A stretch of DNA of 64,000 nt from Litorimonas taeanensis (GTDB lineage Bacteria > Pseudomonadota > Alphaproteobacteria > Caulobacterales > Maricaulaceae). Below are positions 17,832-28,077 of the stretch, piece after piece. The stretch lies in NCBI RefSeq assembly GCF_003634015.1, contig NZ_RBII01000001.1, forward strand, positions 1,550,001 through 1,614,000, in the 5' to 3' direction. The notes beneath the pieces are model-generated. The model ran no database searches, had not been told where the DNA came from, and worked only from the letters and a program-made list of their open reading frames with translations. Positions within the stretch are counted from its first letter, which is position 1. Every line of letters starts with the position of its first letter. Made by a program: the position numbers and the translations under genes.

Positions 17832-17859
17832 TTGACCCATAGCTTGGCCCGCCTAAAGT
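17832..17859 (+). promoter_or_regulatory. Candidate sigma-70-type promoter for zntB
   Basis: TTGACC (17832-17837) and TAAAGT (17854-17859) are separated by 16 bp, 19 bp before the zntB start. The -35 is close to consensus and the -10 is moderate. It is a pattern match only. Confidence 0.35.
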
Positions 17860-17878
17860 GTACCGATGAAAGGGTGCC

Positions 17879-18847
17879 ATGACTTGTCTCCAACATGCTT
17901 TTTTGATTGATAATAACGGACAGGCGACAGAACTTCCGACCACGCCTATCCCGCTTGCCCCCAAGCCCGGAGAAGGGTTTTTATGGCTCCATTTTGACAG
18001 AAAACACCCTGACACGCGTACCGTTTTCATTGAAGATAAAATGGTTGATAATGTCGCCACGAATACACTTTTGGCAGCCGATAGTCGCCCCCGCACCATT
18101 GTTCGTAACGAAGATGTCTTAATCAACCTTCGCGGCGTGAACCTTAATGCTGGGGCTGAGCCTGAAGACATGATTCCGATACGCTTTTTTATCCAAAGCA
18201 ATCGCGTCATATCTGTATGCGGTCGAAAATTGAAGGCGACACAAGACAGGGTCGAAAGATTAAAAACACAATCTGTTTCTTCCACACCGGGTGGTTTTAT
18301 TGCTGGATACGCTCTTGCCCTCGCGGATAGAATGGCCCCCACAATTACGGACTTAAATGAACAAGTCGACACACTCGAAGAGGCCATTGACGAAAATAGA
18401 AGCGAGCTTGCGAGATCCAAAGTTACAGAAATACGCCGAGAGGCTATCATGCTTCGCCGCTACCTTGCCCCGCAAAGAGAAGCTTTAAACACTTTGGCTA
18501 TGCAGTCTTTGCCATGGATCTCCAATGACGACCAATTAAGGTTACGCGACAGTGCCGACCAAGCCACTCGTATTACTGAAGAACTTGATGCTGTGCGGGA
18601 ACGCTGCGCCATCGTCAAAGACCAACTAAGTGACATGCGCGCTGAAGAAATGAACAGAAATATGATGTTACTTTCTGTCGTGGCAGCTATCTTCCTCCCT
18701 CTTGGACTTATTTCTGGAATGATGGGAATAAATGTCGGCGGCATGCCATGGGTAGAGAACGCCATGGGATTTTGGTATGTCACGGCCATTGTCGTTATTA
18801 TTGGCTTGGTTCAACTGTTAATTTTCCGCCTCGTAAAATGGTTATAG
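17879..18847 (+). CDS. zntB: CorA-family zinc transporter ZntB
   Basis: A 322-residue inner-membrane transporter of the CorA superfamily. The long N-terminal cytoplasmic domain is alpha/beta then helical (LADRMAPTITDLNEQVDTLEE; the RRYLAPQREAL helix). Two C-terminal transmembrane helices follow, the first ending in GMMGINVGGMPW. The GxN pore signature reads G-I-N and is followed by GGMPW, the form seen in ZntB rather than Mg2+-type CorA (GMN then MPEL-like). ZntB moves Zn2+ across the inner membrane, and direction in this organism is not readable. AAGGG before the ATG supports the start. An operon of unrelated type begins 7 bp downstream. Confidence 0.85.
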   Translation: MTCLQHAFLIDNNGQATELPTTPIPLAPKPGEGFLWLHFDRKHPDTRTVFIEDKMVDNVATNTLLAADSRPRTIVRNEDVLINLRGVNLNAGAEPEDMIPIRFFIQSNRVISVCGRKLKATQDRVERLKTQSVSSTPGGFIAGYALALADRMAPTITDLNEQVDTLEEAIDENRSELARSKVTEIRREAIMLRRYLAPQREALNTLAMQSLPWISNDDQLRLRDSADQATRITEELDAVRERCAIVKDQLSDMRAEEMNRNMMLLSVVAAIFLPLGLISGMMGINVGGMPWVENAMGFWYVTAIVVIIGLVQLLIFRLVKWL

Positions 18848-18854
18848 CCTCACT

Positions 18855-19628
18855 TTGAAAGAAAGAGTCCTTATAAGTTTAACAGCTTTGACCTGTTTTT
18901 TTGGCTTTTCCGCGCTTAGCACCGCCCAAACGTCTCCCGCTGAGTCTGCACATCCCTTGGAAATAACGGAAACCATTATTGCCATGGATGATTTCGACAA
19001 AGCATTTCGTCGCCTTAAATCCCAAGATCACTTGCAATTTGATTTGCCCGAAACGCCCCCGCCGCCAAAAGTCGATTGGTTAGATAAAATCATAGAACCG
19101 ATTCTAGCCTTTCTGAAAGCTATATCCCCATTATTAGAATTATTGTTTTGGGGCTTTGTAATTGGCGGCGTGGGATTGCTTTTATATGTCTTTACAAAAG
19201 CCGTTCTCGACATGCAGAGAAGTTATAAGCAGAAACAAAACAAAGAGCGGGCGCAAGACTCGCTCTATCGGCCCTCAACACAACAAGCTCTGATTTTGTT
19301 AAAAGCCGTTGATAGTTTGGCCGAACAAGGCCGATATGCAGAAGCTGTGCATCAATTACTCTTTCGATCCATTCAAGATATCGGCACCCAAAAACCCAAT
19401 ATGATTAGGCGCTCCTATACATCTCGGGAAATATCTGGTTTGTCCTCTCTTGCACCAGAGACACGACAAGCTTTCTCGCTAATCGCTTCAGAGGTGGAGC
19501 GTTCGCATTTTGGCGGACAAATGTTAGACAAGCAGGCTTTTGAGCGCTGCCGTAAAGCCTATGCGCAATTCGCTATGCCCACGCGTCACGAAGACCCAAT
19601 TCAAACACGCGCGGCCCTTACCGCATGA
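18855..19628 (+). CDS. DUF4129-type membrane protein of the MoxR operon
   Basis: A 257-residue protein starting with TTG. It has a signal peptide (cleavage near STAQ), a periplasmic proline-rich segment (ETPPPPKVDW), one transmembrane helix around residues 92-117, and a cytoplasmic C-terminal helical domain rich in Ala and Arg (LILLKAVDSLAEQGRYAEAVHQLL; RSYTSREI) that matches the DUF4129 pattern. Proteins of this type accompany MoxR/DUF58 genes in many bacteria, and the biochemical role is unknown. Its end overlaps the start of the next gene by 4 bp, so the two are translationally coupled. Confidence 0.75.
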   Translation: MKERVLISLTALTCFFGFSALSTAQTSPAESAHPLEITETIIAMDDFDKAFRRLKSQDHLQFDLPETPPPPKVDWLDKIIEPILAFLKAISPLLELLFWGFVIGGVGLLLYVFTKAVLDMQRSYKQKQNKERAQDSLYRPSTQQALILLKAVDSLAEQGRYAEAVHQLLFRSIQDIGTQKPNMIRRSYTSREISGLSSLAPETRQAFSLIASEVERSHFGGQMLDKQAFERCRKAYAQFAMPTRHEDPIQTRAALTA

Positions 19629-20908
19629 CACATACAAACACATTAAATCAGGTGGAAAAAGGCGTTTCTAAAACCTCCCAACACCTTATGGGAACGGGTC
19701 TCATCATCGGTATTGTTCTGATTGGTATGTTCTCATTTACGGCATTAATTGCCCTGTCAGGTTACGCTGATGATTTACGCAATAAAGATAACGGACAGGC
19801 TCATGCCCTATCCAGCTCTGCTATCGGATTTGCTGGTCTAAAAATATTATTAGAAAACCTTGATGTTGAAATCCGTACAGACTCAGAAAAACCATTATAC
19901 GGGGAAATAGATACGCTGAGAATATATACTTTAGATTCAGCTTATCAAACGGATGGATTAGACACGTTAGACCCCAATGACCCCAAACTCATAGTCTTGC
20001 CAAAATGGAGTGTCATGCCGATGCCTAAAGTTCAAGGCTGGGTCCAAAAACTACCTTATAGAGATTTACAAGCAGCCAGACCGCTCGCTTCAAATCTTGA
20101 GACGCTAACGGGGGAGCTTACTATCAACCGTATTGGTAAAACCGGCGGGGATTTAACCCAAGAACATGTTTTTTCTTTCGTAAATAATGGCACGCCCTAT
20201 CAAGGCTATCATTCTCGTCTTCAGACTTTCAATAGTGAAACTCTTATTCCCATCATAACGGTCGAAAAAGATGACATTCTTCTGGCCAAAGTTCCAGACA
20301 GTCAGACTTACATCCTGTCTGACCCTGATTTTTTAAATACGGCTGGATTGGATAAACGGTCAAAAGCTAGGTTTTCCGTAAGTATGCTTAATTACATCAT
20401 GAGCGAGACCAAGACATCCTCAATTCGTTTAGATTTGTCCCTTCACGGCATTAGCAGTAAGCGAAATATGATAAAGCTCTTTACGCAACCTCCATTTTTA
20501 TCCGTGACGATAATTATTATGGCTTTAATTGCGCTTTTAGGGTGGCAAGCTTTCATACGTTTTGGGGACCCTAAAAAAGGGTCTGACATTGATTTTGGCG
20601 CGGATCGCTCAATAGGGCCTCAATCATTAGCCTCAACAACGGCTGAATTTCTCGCTATTGCAAGGCGCGAACCTCTCCTTATGCCTGATTATGCAGCGCT
20701 TATTCGAAAACAAGCCCAATACGCGCTTCAAGGACAAAGCCGCCTATCCGTTAGCTCCGATTCACTTCTGGACAGCCGAGAAAGAGGTCGGAACATTACC
20801 CCTACATTTGAGACTTTAAAGACAGAGGCAAATGCCGTTACACAAAGACATGAAATGACACGTGTAGCTACCGCCCTTCAGAAATGGAAAAAGGAAATTA
20901 CGGAATGA
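19625..20908 (+). CDS. DUF4350-type membrane protein of the MoxR operon
   Basis: A 427-residue protein with a transmembrane helix near residues 22-46, a periplasmic domain of about 240 residues and a second helix near 295-315, followed by a cytoplasmic tail. The pattern with [20 protein letters not shown] just after the first helix and a long extracytoplasmic alpha/beta domain is that of DUF4350 proteins. It overlaps the genes on both sides (ATGA with moxR at 20905-20908). Function is unknown; from context it is a membrane client or regulator of the MoxR ATPase. Confidence 0.75.
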   Translation: MTHTNTLNQVEKGVSKTSQHLMGTGLIIGIVLIGMFSFTALIALSGYADDLRNKDNGQAHALSSSAIGFAGLKILLENLDVEIRTDSEKPLYGEIDTLRIYTLDSAYQTDGLDTLDPNDPKLIVLPKWSVMPMPKVQGWVQKLPYRDLQAARPLASNLETLTGELTINRIGKTGGDLTQEHVFSFVNNGTPYQGYHSRLQTFNSETLIPIITVEKDDILLAKVPDSQTYILSDPDFLNTAGLDKRSKARFSVSMLNYIMSETKTSSIRLDLSLHGISSKRNMIKLFTQPPFLSVTIIIMALIALLGWQAFIRFGDPKKGSDIDFGADRSIGPQSLASTTAEFLAIARREPLLMPDYAALIRKQAQYALQGQSRLSVSSDSLLDSRERGRNITPTFETLKTEANAVTQRHEMTRVATALQKWKKEITE

Positions 20909-21870
20909 GCGAGTTAGACTTAGCCCCCGTCGAAACATTAGCGCAGGCTCTGCGCACCGAAATCAATAAAGCCATTATCGGCCAGCAAGACACAATTGAG
21001 TTGATGTTAGTGGCACTCTTATCAGGCGGTCACATTTTATTAGAAGGTGTTCCCGGCACCGCCAAAACCTTTTTAGCTCAGGCGTTTTCTTATGCTCTCA
21101 AGCTCGACTTTGGACGCATTCAATTTACACCAGACCTTTTGCCCGGTGACTTACTCGGAACAAACCTTTTTAATTTCCAGACATCAAAATTTTCATTGAT
21201 AAAGGGCCCTATATTCTGTGACCTGCTTCTTGCCGATGAAATTAACCGGACCCCTCCTAAAACGCAGGCCGCCTTGCTTGAAGCCATGCAAGAAAGACAA
21301 GTGACGATTGATGGGAAAGCCTACCCTCTGGCCAAAACATTCATGGTTATCGCCACGCAAAACCCGATTGAGCAGCAAGGTACATATCCTTTGCCAGAAG
21401 CCCAACTTGATCGGTTCTTGTTCAAGCATGTCCTTGATTACCCGAGCCGTGATGAAGAATTAGAGATTATTGCACGCCACGGAACCAGTTCAGGGTCAGC
21501 TGATTTAAAGACTCTCGGCCTAAAACCCATCGCGACACCTGCAAAGATAAAGGCCGCTCTTGACGTCATTCCTAATGTCCGACTGACAGATGACGTCACA
21601 CATTACATCGTCGATTTAGTAAGAGGCACGCGAAATGATCCGTTATTTGAAACAGGCGCTTCACCGCGCGCAGCAGCCATGATTGCTATAGCCTCTCGTG
21701 CCAAAGCCGCCTTAGCTGGACGCGATTATGTCATACCAGATGATGTTAAAGCCATTGCTTTGCCGGCGCTTCGCCACCGTGCCATATTATCGCCTACAGC
21801 AGAGATTGAAGGCCGCAATGCGGACTCCGTTATTTCAGCTGTAATTGAACAAACCAATGCGCCAAGATAG
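20905..21870 (+). CDS. MoxR-family AAA+ ATPase
   Basis: A 321-residue AAA+ ATPase of the MoxR family, which act as chaperones in maturing or remodelling protein complexes, often with von Willebrand A-domain partners. Walker A is GVPGTAKT at residues 48-55, Walker [10 protein letters not shown] with D111-E112, then sensor-1 ATQNP and arginine-finger region LPEAQLDRF. The start at 20905 is chosen because AAGGA lies about nine bases upstream and the ATG overlaps the preceding stop; an in-frame ATG at 20884 sits inside the upstream gene. The operon places it with DUF58, SpoIIM-like and RDD membrane proteins. Confidence 0.93.
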   Translation: MSELDLAPVETLAQALRTEINKAIIGQQDTIELMLVALLSGGHILLEGVPGTAKTFLAQAFSYALKLDFGRIQFTPDLLPGDLLGTNLFNFQTSKFSLIKGPIFCDLLLADEINRTPPKTQAALLEAMQERQVTIDGKAYPLAKTFMVIATQNPIEQQGTYPLPEAQLDRFLFKHVLDYPSRDEELEIIARHGTSSGSADLKTLGLKPIATPAKIKAALDVIPNVRLTDDVTHYIVDLVRGTRNDPLFETGASPRAAAMIAIASRAKAALAGRDYVIPDDVKAIALPALRHRAILSPTAEIEGRNADSVISAVIEQTNAPR

Positions 21871-21914
21871 TCTCTCGTCTTTTGTCCCGCGCAGCACCTT
21901 CATATAGTGAAAAC

Positions 21915-23279
21915 ATGGAAGTGGAGCGGTTAGAACCGCCTAAATTTTCCTTATATCCAACACAAAAAGCCGTTTGGTTATTGGCTTTGGGTATTCCAGT
22001 CGCCCTATTTTTTGCGGTGGTTATACCTGCTCTCTGGGCAATAGGAGCCGCATGGGCCGTTGCGATAATTGGATTGCTCTTGCTTGATATGCTCTTGGCA
22101 TTGCCCGCAAAATCCATGACGCCCCGTTTAACCACTTCCCCTAGGCTATATATTGGGACAGATGAACGCGTTACTTTTGACTTTAAGAACTTACAAAACA
22201 CGCCGCCAAAAACAGCTGAGTTTAGACTAACTACCAATAATCGGGTTTCCTGCGCCCCAGATATCGCCTTGTTTCGCGCGGATGAAAATCATCAGGCCAT
22301 TGTGCAATTTGATATTACGACGCGCCGCCGCGGGCACGCGCACCTTCACTGTCTTTGGTCGCGTTGGCAAGGGCCATTGGGGTTCATCTGGCAACAAAGA
22401 CAAGACCCTTTGAATAAAATAATTGCCATTGTTCCTAACACAGAAGTAGTTAGAAACACGGCCCTTCAGTTTTTTTCTAAAGACGCTATTTTTGGTCAAA
22501 AAATTCAAAATCTGCGCGGAGAAGGCACTGAATTTGATGCTCTGTCCGAATTCCTTCCTGGTATGGATAAACGCGCCATCGATTGGAAACATTCTGCCCG
22601 TCATAACACCTTGCTGGCCAGAGAGTATAAAACCGAACGCAATCATAACATCGTTTTCGCCCTCGATAGTGGATATCTGATGTGCGAGGAATTAATAGAC
22701 CAAGCCTCTGTGAAACTCACAAAATTAGATAGAGCTATATCAGCGGCTCTCATTATGGGTTATGTCAGTTTGAAAATGGGTGATAGGGTCGGCTTATACA
22801 GCTTTGATAAGGCCCCACACCTTTACTCTTCCCCTGTCTCTGGAACATCCCAGTTTGCGAGTTTACAAAATCAAACGGCACAAATTGATTATTCCAATGA
22901 AGAAACGAATTATACATTTGGACTATCTTACTTGGCACAGAAACTGAGACGAAGAAGCCTGATTGTTGTATTCACGGACTTTATTGACACCACGCAATCC
23001 GAGCTCATGCTCGAAACTATTACGCGATTAATTAAACGCCATGTCATCATATTTGTTGCGTTTAAAAACCAACCTCTTGAGGATCTCGCAAATTTACACC
23101 CCAAAGAACCCGATGATATAAGTCGGTCCGTTATTGCCCAAACTCTCTTATCTGAACGAGACATCGTCTTAGCTAAATTAAAACGTATGGGTGTAGATGT
23201 CATTGATGCTAATCCTGACACACTCAATATAGATATTGTAAATCGGTATTTAGAGTTGAAAGGGAAAGGCATCATCTAA
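21915..23279 (+). CDS. DUF58 (vWA-like) protein
   Basis: A 454-residue protein with two hydrophobic helices near the N-terminus (about residues 17-60) and a large cytoplasmic part. The DUF58 core is clear: LRGEGTEFDALSEFLPG, then DKRAIDWKHSARH, LLAREYKTERNHN and VFALDSG, which occupies the place of the metal-site DxSxS of von Willebrand A domains but has only DSG. DUF58 proteins are the usual partners of MoxR ATPases. I prefer ATG 21915 over TTG 21882. Its stop overlaps the next start (TAATG), so the gene is coupled to the SpoIIM-like gene. Confidence 0.9.
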   Translation: MEVERLEPPKFSLYPTQKAVWLLALGIPVALFFAVVIPALWAIGAAWAVAIIGLLLLDMLLALPAKSMTPRLTTSPRLYIGTDERVTFDFKNLQNTPPKTAEFRLTTNNRVSCAPDIALFRADENHQAIVQFDITTRRRGHAHLHCLWSRWQGPLGFIWQQRQDPLNKIIAIVPNTEVVRNTALQFFSKDAIFGQKIQNLRGEGTEFDALSEFLPGMDKRAIDWKHSARHNTLLAREYKTERNHNIVFALDSGYLMCEELIDQASVKLTKLDRAISAALIMGYVSLKMGDRVGLYSFDKAPHLYSSPVSGTSQFASLQNQTAQIDYSNEETNYTFGLSYLAQKLRRRSLIVVFTDFIDTTQSELMLETITRLIKRHVIIFVAFKNQPLEDLANLHPKEPDDISRSVIAQTLLSERDIVLAKLKRMGVDVIDANPDTLNIDIVNRYLELKGKGII

Positions 23280-24355
23280 TGACTACACACGACCCTCTAT
23301 CTCTTGGTAATGCGCCCCTTTCTGGACAAGAAAACAATCCTATCGGCATAGAGAGCTACGCGCTAAAATCCGAAAGATTTCGCGAAAAACGTCAGGCCGA
23401 CTGGACGGCTCTTGAAACTCTTCTCAATAAATTGGAATCTAAAGGCGCTCGCGCTCTAAGCAAAGATGACTTGATTAACCTCCCCCGTCTTTATCGCAGT
23501 ACGCTTTCTTCTCTTTCTGTTGCACGGGCCACATCTCTTGATCAAAATGTCACCGCCTATTTGGAAAACCTCTGCACTCGAGCTTATTATAAGCTGTACG
23601 GAACACAAATGGGCTTAGGAAAACGTATAATAAGCTTTATTTCTAAAGACTGGCCAGAAGCGGCACAAAGGCTTTGGAAAGATACCGCCCTGTCTGCATT
23701 TTTAATTTTCGTGTCCACACTTGCTGCTTTCTATATGGTTCAAGCAGACTCCGATTGGTTTTATGCCTTTGTGGATGCTGGCCTCGCCGGTGATCGTACA
23801 CCGGCGGCTTCTACTGAAGCTCTCCGAGCAACGATATATGACAAGCCTGAAAACGCGGATGGTTTAGGCATTTTTGCAAGCTATCTCTTTTCAAATAATT
23901 CCCGCGTAGCCATATTTGCTTTCGCTTTGGGCTTTGCTTTCGGTATCCCAACCATTCTATTCATGCTCAGTACGGGTTTTATGGTCGGTGGATTTTTGGG
24001 GTTATTTGCTTCGCGGGATCTTGGCTTTGAAATAGGCGGCTGGTTAATCATTCACGGCTCTACAGAGATTTTTGCCATTATATTAGCGGGCGGAGCAGGA
24101 TTGCATATTGGCCGCGCCATTGCCTTTCCCGGCATATTATCCCGCTTGCAATCGGCCTCACTGGCTGGTCGCACCTCAGCTTTGCTGATGGTAGGCGTTG
24201 TCATCATGCTGTTTTTTGCTGGCTTACTTGAAGGCTTTGCGCGGCAACTTATTACCAGTGACATATTACGTTATGTCATTGGTATCTCATTGCTGTTTTT
24301 CTGGCTCGCCTATTTATATATTCCGCGGGCTGAAGATAAGAGCAGGGTTAAATAA
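23279..24355 (+). CDS. SpoIIM/DUF95-family membrane protein
   Basis: A 358-residue protein with a soluble helical N-terminus of about 120 residues (LETLLNKLESKGARALSKDDL) and then roughly six transmembrane helices. The membrane part has the stage II sporulation M-like pattern: NNSRVAIFAFALGFAFGIP and the WLIIHGSTEIFAIILAGGAGLHIG segment with conserved His and Glu. The organism does not sporulate, and these proteins are widespread beside MoxR/DUF58 genes. Their task is unknown. It overlaps both neighbours by one base (TAATG junctions). Confidence 0.88.
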   Translation: MTTHDPLSLGNAPLSGQENNPIGIESYALKSERFREKRQADWTALETLLNKLESKGARALSKDDLINLPRLYRSTLSSLSVARATSLDQNVTAYLENLCTRAYYKLYGTQMGLGKRIISFISKDWPEAAQRLWKDTALSAFLIFVSTLAAFYMVQADSDWFYAFVDAGLAGDRTPAASTEALRATIYDKPENADGLGIFASYLFSNNSRVAIFAFALGFAFGIPTILFMLSTGFMVGGFLGLFASRDLGFEIGGWLIIHGSTEIFAIILAGGAGLHIGRAIAFPGILSRLQSASLAGRTSALLMVGVVIMLFFAGLLEGFARQLITSDILRYVIGISLLFFWLAYLYIPRAEDKSRVK

Positions 24356-25236
24356 TGAGCTCTGCTCCGCCCTACACCACCCCCATCCCGCCATCTGATC
24401 GGCGCACGCTCATCACGCCAGAAGGTGTAGATTTGCAAATCCAATTGGCGGATGTGGGAGCGCGCATTGGCGCCGTCACGATTGATTTATTAATCATAAG
24501 CATCACCCTCATACTAAGTCTCTTCGTTTTTATATGGGGCGGATTTGCGGTGAATGGTGAACTCGCCATTAGCTTATTTATCCTCTTCGCGCTTTTTCTT
24601 CGAAGCTTTTATTTTCTTATTTTTGAAATGGGCCCCAAAGCTGCCACGCCAGGCAAACGTCTCATGAAAATTCGCGTTGCGGCAAGAAATACAGCCATGG
24701 GGCGCGCCCAACTCTCCGCAAATGCCGTTTTTGCCCGCAACGCTTTACGAGAAATCGAATTATTCCTACCGCTTAGTTTTTTAATTCTAAAGTCCAATGA
24801 TGTTGACGGCATGATTGCCCTATTGGGGTTAATATGGAGCGGGATATTTCTGTTATTCCCTCTGTTTAATAAAGATCGCTTGCGGGCCGGCGACATGATT
24901 GCGGGAACATGGGTCGTTCGCGCGCCCAAACCCATATTGGGACGCGACCTCGCAAAGCAATCCCAAGAATCACTCGAGTCTTTCACCTTCACCCCGGCCC
25001 AAGTTGAGGCCTATGGTATTCATGAATTACATGTTTTGGAAACCGTCCTCAGAACACAAAAAATCAAAACCATGAATGATGTCGCGGAACGTATCCGTCA
25101 AAAAATTGGATGGACTCAGATGGCAGGTGAAACTGACACGGCGTTTCTCAATGCCTATTATAGAGCCTTAAGAGAAAGACTCGAAGCAAGACTCTTGATG
25201 GGGGTTAAGCGCAAAGATAAATTTGATACACGCTAA
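24355..25236 (+). CDS. RDD-family membrane protein
   Basis: A 293-residue inner-membrane protein. The RDD signature is visible: an early Arg-Asp pair equivalent (VGARIGAVTIDLLI), the FEMGPKAATPGKRLMKIRV segment and RLRAGDMIAGTWVVR with the final Asp. Three to four membrane helices lie between residues 35 and 175, followed by an unusual C-terminal cytoplasmic extension of about 100 residues with a helical RALRERLEARLLMGVKRK end. It closes the MoxR operon. Its stop codon overlaps that of the convergent glycosyltransferase gene. RDD proteins have been proposed as ion exchangers, but here the context suggests a membrane complex with MoxR and DUF58. Confidence 0.87.
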   Translation: MSSAPPYTTPIPPSDRRTLITPEGVDLQIQLADVGARIGAVTIDLLIISITLILSLFVFIWGGFAVNGELAISLFILFALFLRSFYFLIFEMGPKAATPGKRLMKIRVAARNTAMGRAQLSANAVFARNALREIELFLPLSFLILKSNDVDGMIALLGLIWSGIFLLFPLFNKDRLRAGDMIAGTWVVRAPKPILGRDLAKQSQESLESFTFTPAQVEAYGIHELHVLETVLRTQKIKTMNDVAERIRQKIGWTQMAGETDTAFLNAYYRALRERLEARLLMGVKRKDKFDTR

Positions 25237-26078
25237 TGCGTTTTTTTGCGCTTGTTTAAGAGGGACCATTTCATCCATAGCCAAAATATTTTTGGCCCTT
25301 CAACAAGATAGCGCTTCCATAAACGGCGCGGCTCACTCGCCAGTCTAAATAACCATTCCATACGAATAGATTGCATCCATTTCGGTGCACGTTTTGTCCG
25401 CCCGCCCAAAAAGTCTAATGAAGCCCCAACGCAGAGACCAAGCCCCACACAATCGCCTCTTTCTAGGCACGCTTTCGCAACCATCTCTTGTTGGGGTGAA
25501 CCCACACAGATGAAAGTGTACCGCGCAGGGTTATCTGCCACGAACTTCGCCGCCGCCTCTATCGCCTCAGGTTTACGGCGCATACCCATTGGCGGTTGAT
25601 GTAGATTGACCTTGCTTAATCCATAGATGGTCTTGACCTTTTCAACAATTTCTTCATCCGCGCCAATGACGTTGATGGTATCCTCTGCTGATATGACATT
25701 ATCAAAGAGTTGTTGCGTTAAATCCGACCCCGGAACAGCCTTAAGCGGGATACCCGAAAATGCAGCGAGTAGTTCTAGAATACGTGAATCACATACGGAT
25801 AACCATGAGGCTTCGTATAACGGTTTAAATATGTCGGGCTCTTTTGCCATACGAACAAGGTGATCGACATTTGGTGTCACGATAAATCGAAACCCATGGT
25901 TTTCAGTCATCCATTTGGCGCGCGCGAGTGTTTGCATGGGCGTAAGGGGGTCAAACGTCGCCCCTATAAACTCATATGAGCGTTGATTAACACGCCAATC
26001 GACATAGTTATCCCGGTCAGATTTACGTCTATCTTCACCTCTTACGACAGGCGGAATTACATGTTTTAAAGCGCTCAT
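25233..26078 (-). CDS. WecG/TagA/CpsF family glycosyltransferase
   Basis: A 281-residue glycosyltransferase of family GT26 (WecG/TagA/CpsF), enzymes that transfer a sugar such as N-acetylmannosamine or its uronate to an undecaprenyl-linked acceptor at the inner face of the membrane. Visible family segments are TPNVDHLVRM, WLSVCDSRIL, VPGSDLTQQLF, INVIGADE, FICVGSPQQE, CVGASLDFLGG and APKWMQ-RMEWLFRLASEPRRLWKRYL. The start is ATG 26078, with GTG 26081 just before it. It is isolated from other polysaccharide genes, so whether it serves a capsule, holdfast or O-antigen cannot be said. A holdfast role would be attractive in a Caulobacter-like host. Confidence 0.88.
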   Translation of the reverse strand: MSALKHVIPPVVRGEDRRKSDRDNYVDWRVNQRSYEFIGATFDPLTPMQTLARAKWMTENHGFRFIVTPNVDHLVRMAKEPDIFKPLYEASWLSVCDSRILELLAAFSGIPLKAVPGSDLTQQLFDNVISAEDTINVIGADEEIVEKVKTIYGLSKVNLHQPPMGMRRKPEAIEAAAKFVADNPARYTFICVGSPQQEMVAKACLERGDCVGLGLCVGASLDFLGGRTKRAPKWMQSIRMEWLFRLASEPRRLWKRYLVEGPKIFWLWMKWSLLNKRKKTH

Positions 26079-26190
26079 CACTCTTACCTGTTACATTCAT
26101 CAACAGGCCCTTCCCAATTTCCATCCCTTTTAGCAAAAGAGCGTTAGCATTGGGTTTACAAGCAGTATGTCACCCCCCACATGATGAACT

Positions 26191-28059
26191 ATGCCGCAAA
26201 TATCTACACCACCCTCAAGCTCCAAGAGCTATGATCAACGCATAGAAGCGATGAAAGAGCAAACTATTGGGGAGCAGCTACGCGGCCTGATACGTTTAAA
26301 ACCTTATCTCTGGCCTGACGATAATTTGGAATTCAAGCTTCGATCTGTTTTTGCCATATTATTAACAATAGCGGCCAAATTCGTGCTAGTCGGCGCCCCT
26401 TTTATCTTTGGTTGGGCGGTCGACGCTGTAAATAATGCCAGACAAAGCGGTGAGTTATGGCAAGATGTCTCAATAGGCGTTTTGGGCTTCATTTTGGGTT
26501 ATGGGGCTTTGCGGCTATTCTCTGTTATCATGTCGGAAGGCCGGGAGTATATCTTTGCGCCCGTCGCCCAATTTGCCCAACGCAGTGTCGCTACGGCAAC
26601 CTTTCGCCATATGCATACGCTTTCTTTGCGCTTTCATCTTGATAAACGGACGGGCGGACTGACGCGAATTATCGAACGCGGTGTGCGTTCAATCGACTTC
26701 CTATTTCGGTTTTTACTTTTCAATATTGGCCCCACATTATTAGAGCTAATGATTGCAGCCACGGCTTTTTGGTTTGCCTTTAATGGTTGGTTTGCGCTTG
26801 TCGCTATCACTGTTGTTATTGGCTATATTTACTTTACCGTTGCGACAACGGAATGGCGCCTGAAGTTCAGACGAGAGATGAATAAACGCGATACTGAAGC
26901 GGCCGGTAAAGCGGTGGACAGTCTCTTAAATTATGAAACTGTAAAATATTTCTCCGCCGAAGAGTTTGAAATCAATCGCTATGATACGGCTATGGCAGGG
27001 TATCAACGGGCGAGTATTCGTTCACGAACCTCTTTGGCTACAGTGAATATAGGGCAATCCTTTATCATGAATGCGGGACTTATCGCGATTATGGCCCTCG
27101 CTGGATATAATATTATCGGCGGGAATATGAGCATTGGCGATATGACAGCCGTTGTAATGGTTATGACACAGCTCTACCGCCCCTTAAATATTTTGGGTTT
27201 TGCATATCGCGAAATCAAACAATCACTGACAGACTTAGAAAAAATGTTCGTCTTGCTGGATATAAAACCCGAAGTGAATGACCGTGAGAGCGCTAAGACT
27301 GTTGAAAACATTCAAGGTCGCGTCGCTTTTGAAAATGTTTCATTTCGATATGATTCAGACCGCCCTATTCTCTCTAACATTAATTTTGAAATACCAACGG
27401 GAAAAACTTTAGCCGTAGTTGGCCCAACAGGCGCGGGAAAATCCACACTATCGCGTATCCTTTTCCGTTTTTATGATATCGACAAAGGCAGCGTCAAAGT
27501 CGATGGCATTGATATACGAAATCTGTCCCAAAAGAGCCTTCGCAAGGCGATAGGTATCGTGCCGCAAGATACCGTATTATTTAATGACTCGATTTTATAT
27601 AATATCAAATATGCAAGGCCCGAAGCATCCGTGGATGATATTTACCGAGCCGCAAAAGACGCCCAAATTCATGATTTTATATTATCCCTCCCCAAAGGCT
27701 ATGAGACCATTGTCGGGGAACGCGGTTTGAAATTATCGGGTGGTGAAAAACAACGCGTGGCTATTGCCAGAGCCTTACTGAAAGACCCGTCCATTTTAAT
27801 ATTGGATGAAGCCACCTCTGCTCTGGATAGTGCGACTGAACGTGGTATCCAAGACGCCCTAGATCGCGCCTCTGCGGGCAGAACAACCTTGGTAATCGCC
27901 CATCGACTTTCAACCATCATTAAAGCAGATAATATTATCGTTATAGAGAATGGCGAAATCGCCGAACAAGGCACTCATCAGGCCTTGTTAAATCAAGGCG
28001 GGCTTTATGCGCAGTTGTGGAAACAGCAGAAGAAAATGCCTGCTGCTTCCGAAACTTAG
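26191..28059 (+). CDS. Atm1-type ABC transporter (fused permease and ATPase)
   Basis: A 622-residue half-transporter that should act as a homodimer in the inner membrane. Six membrane helices occupy residues 45-340 and the nucleotide-binding domain follows: Walker A GPTGAGKST at 411-419, signature LSGGEKQ at 515-521, Walker B ILILDEATSALD and the H-loop AHRLST. The membrane part contains LSLRFHLDKRTGGLTRIIERG and LNYETVKYFSAEEFE, which are typical of the Atm1/HMT1 branch that exports glutathione-linked compounds and protects against heavy metals. The substrate is an inference from the family. It is monocistronic and divergent from the glycosyltransferase gene. Confidence 0.9.
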   Translation: MPQISTPPSSSKSYDQRIEAMKEQTIGEQLRGLIRLKPYLWPDDNLEFKLRSVFAILLTIAAKFVLVGAPFIFGWAVDAVNNARQSGELWQDVSIGVLGFILGYGALRLFSVIMSEGREYIFAPVAQFAQRSVATATFRHMHTLSLRFHLDKRTGGLTRIIERGVRSIDFLFRFLLFNIGPTLLELMIAATAFWFAFNGWFALVAITVVIGYIYFTVATTEWRLKFRREMNKRDTEAAGKAVDSLLNYETVKYFSAEEFEINRYDTAMAGYQRASIRSRTSLATVNIGQSFIMNAGLIAIMALAGYNIIGGNMSIGDMTAVVMVMTQLYRPLNILGFAYREIKQSLTDLEKMFVLLDIKPEVNDRESAKTVENIQGRVAFENVSFRYDSDRPILSNINFEIPTGKTLAVVGPTGAGKSTLSRILFRFYDIDKGSVKVDGIDIRNLSQKSLRKAIGIVPQDTVLFNDSILYNIKYARPEASVDDIYRAAKDAQIHDFILSLPKGYETIVGERGLKLSGGEKQRVAIARALLKDPSILILDEATSALDSATERGIQDALDRASAGRTTLVIAHRLSTIIKADNIIVIENGEIAEQGTHQALLNQGGLYAQLWKQQKKMPAASET

Positions 28060-28077
28060 ATTGGGGCTTAGCCTCGC

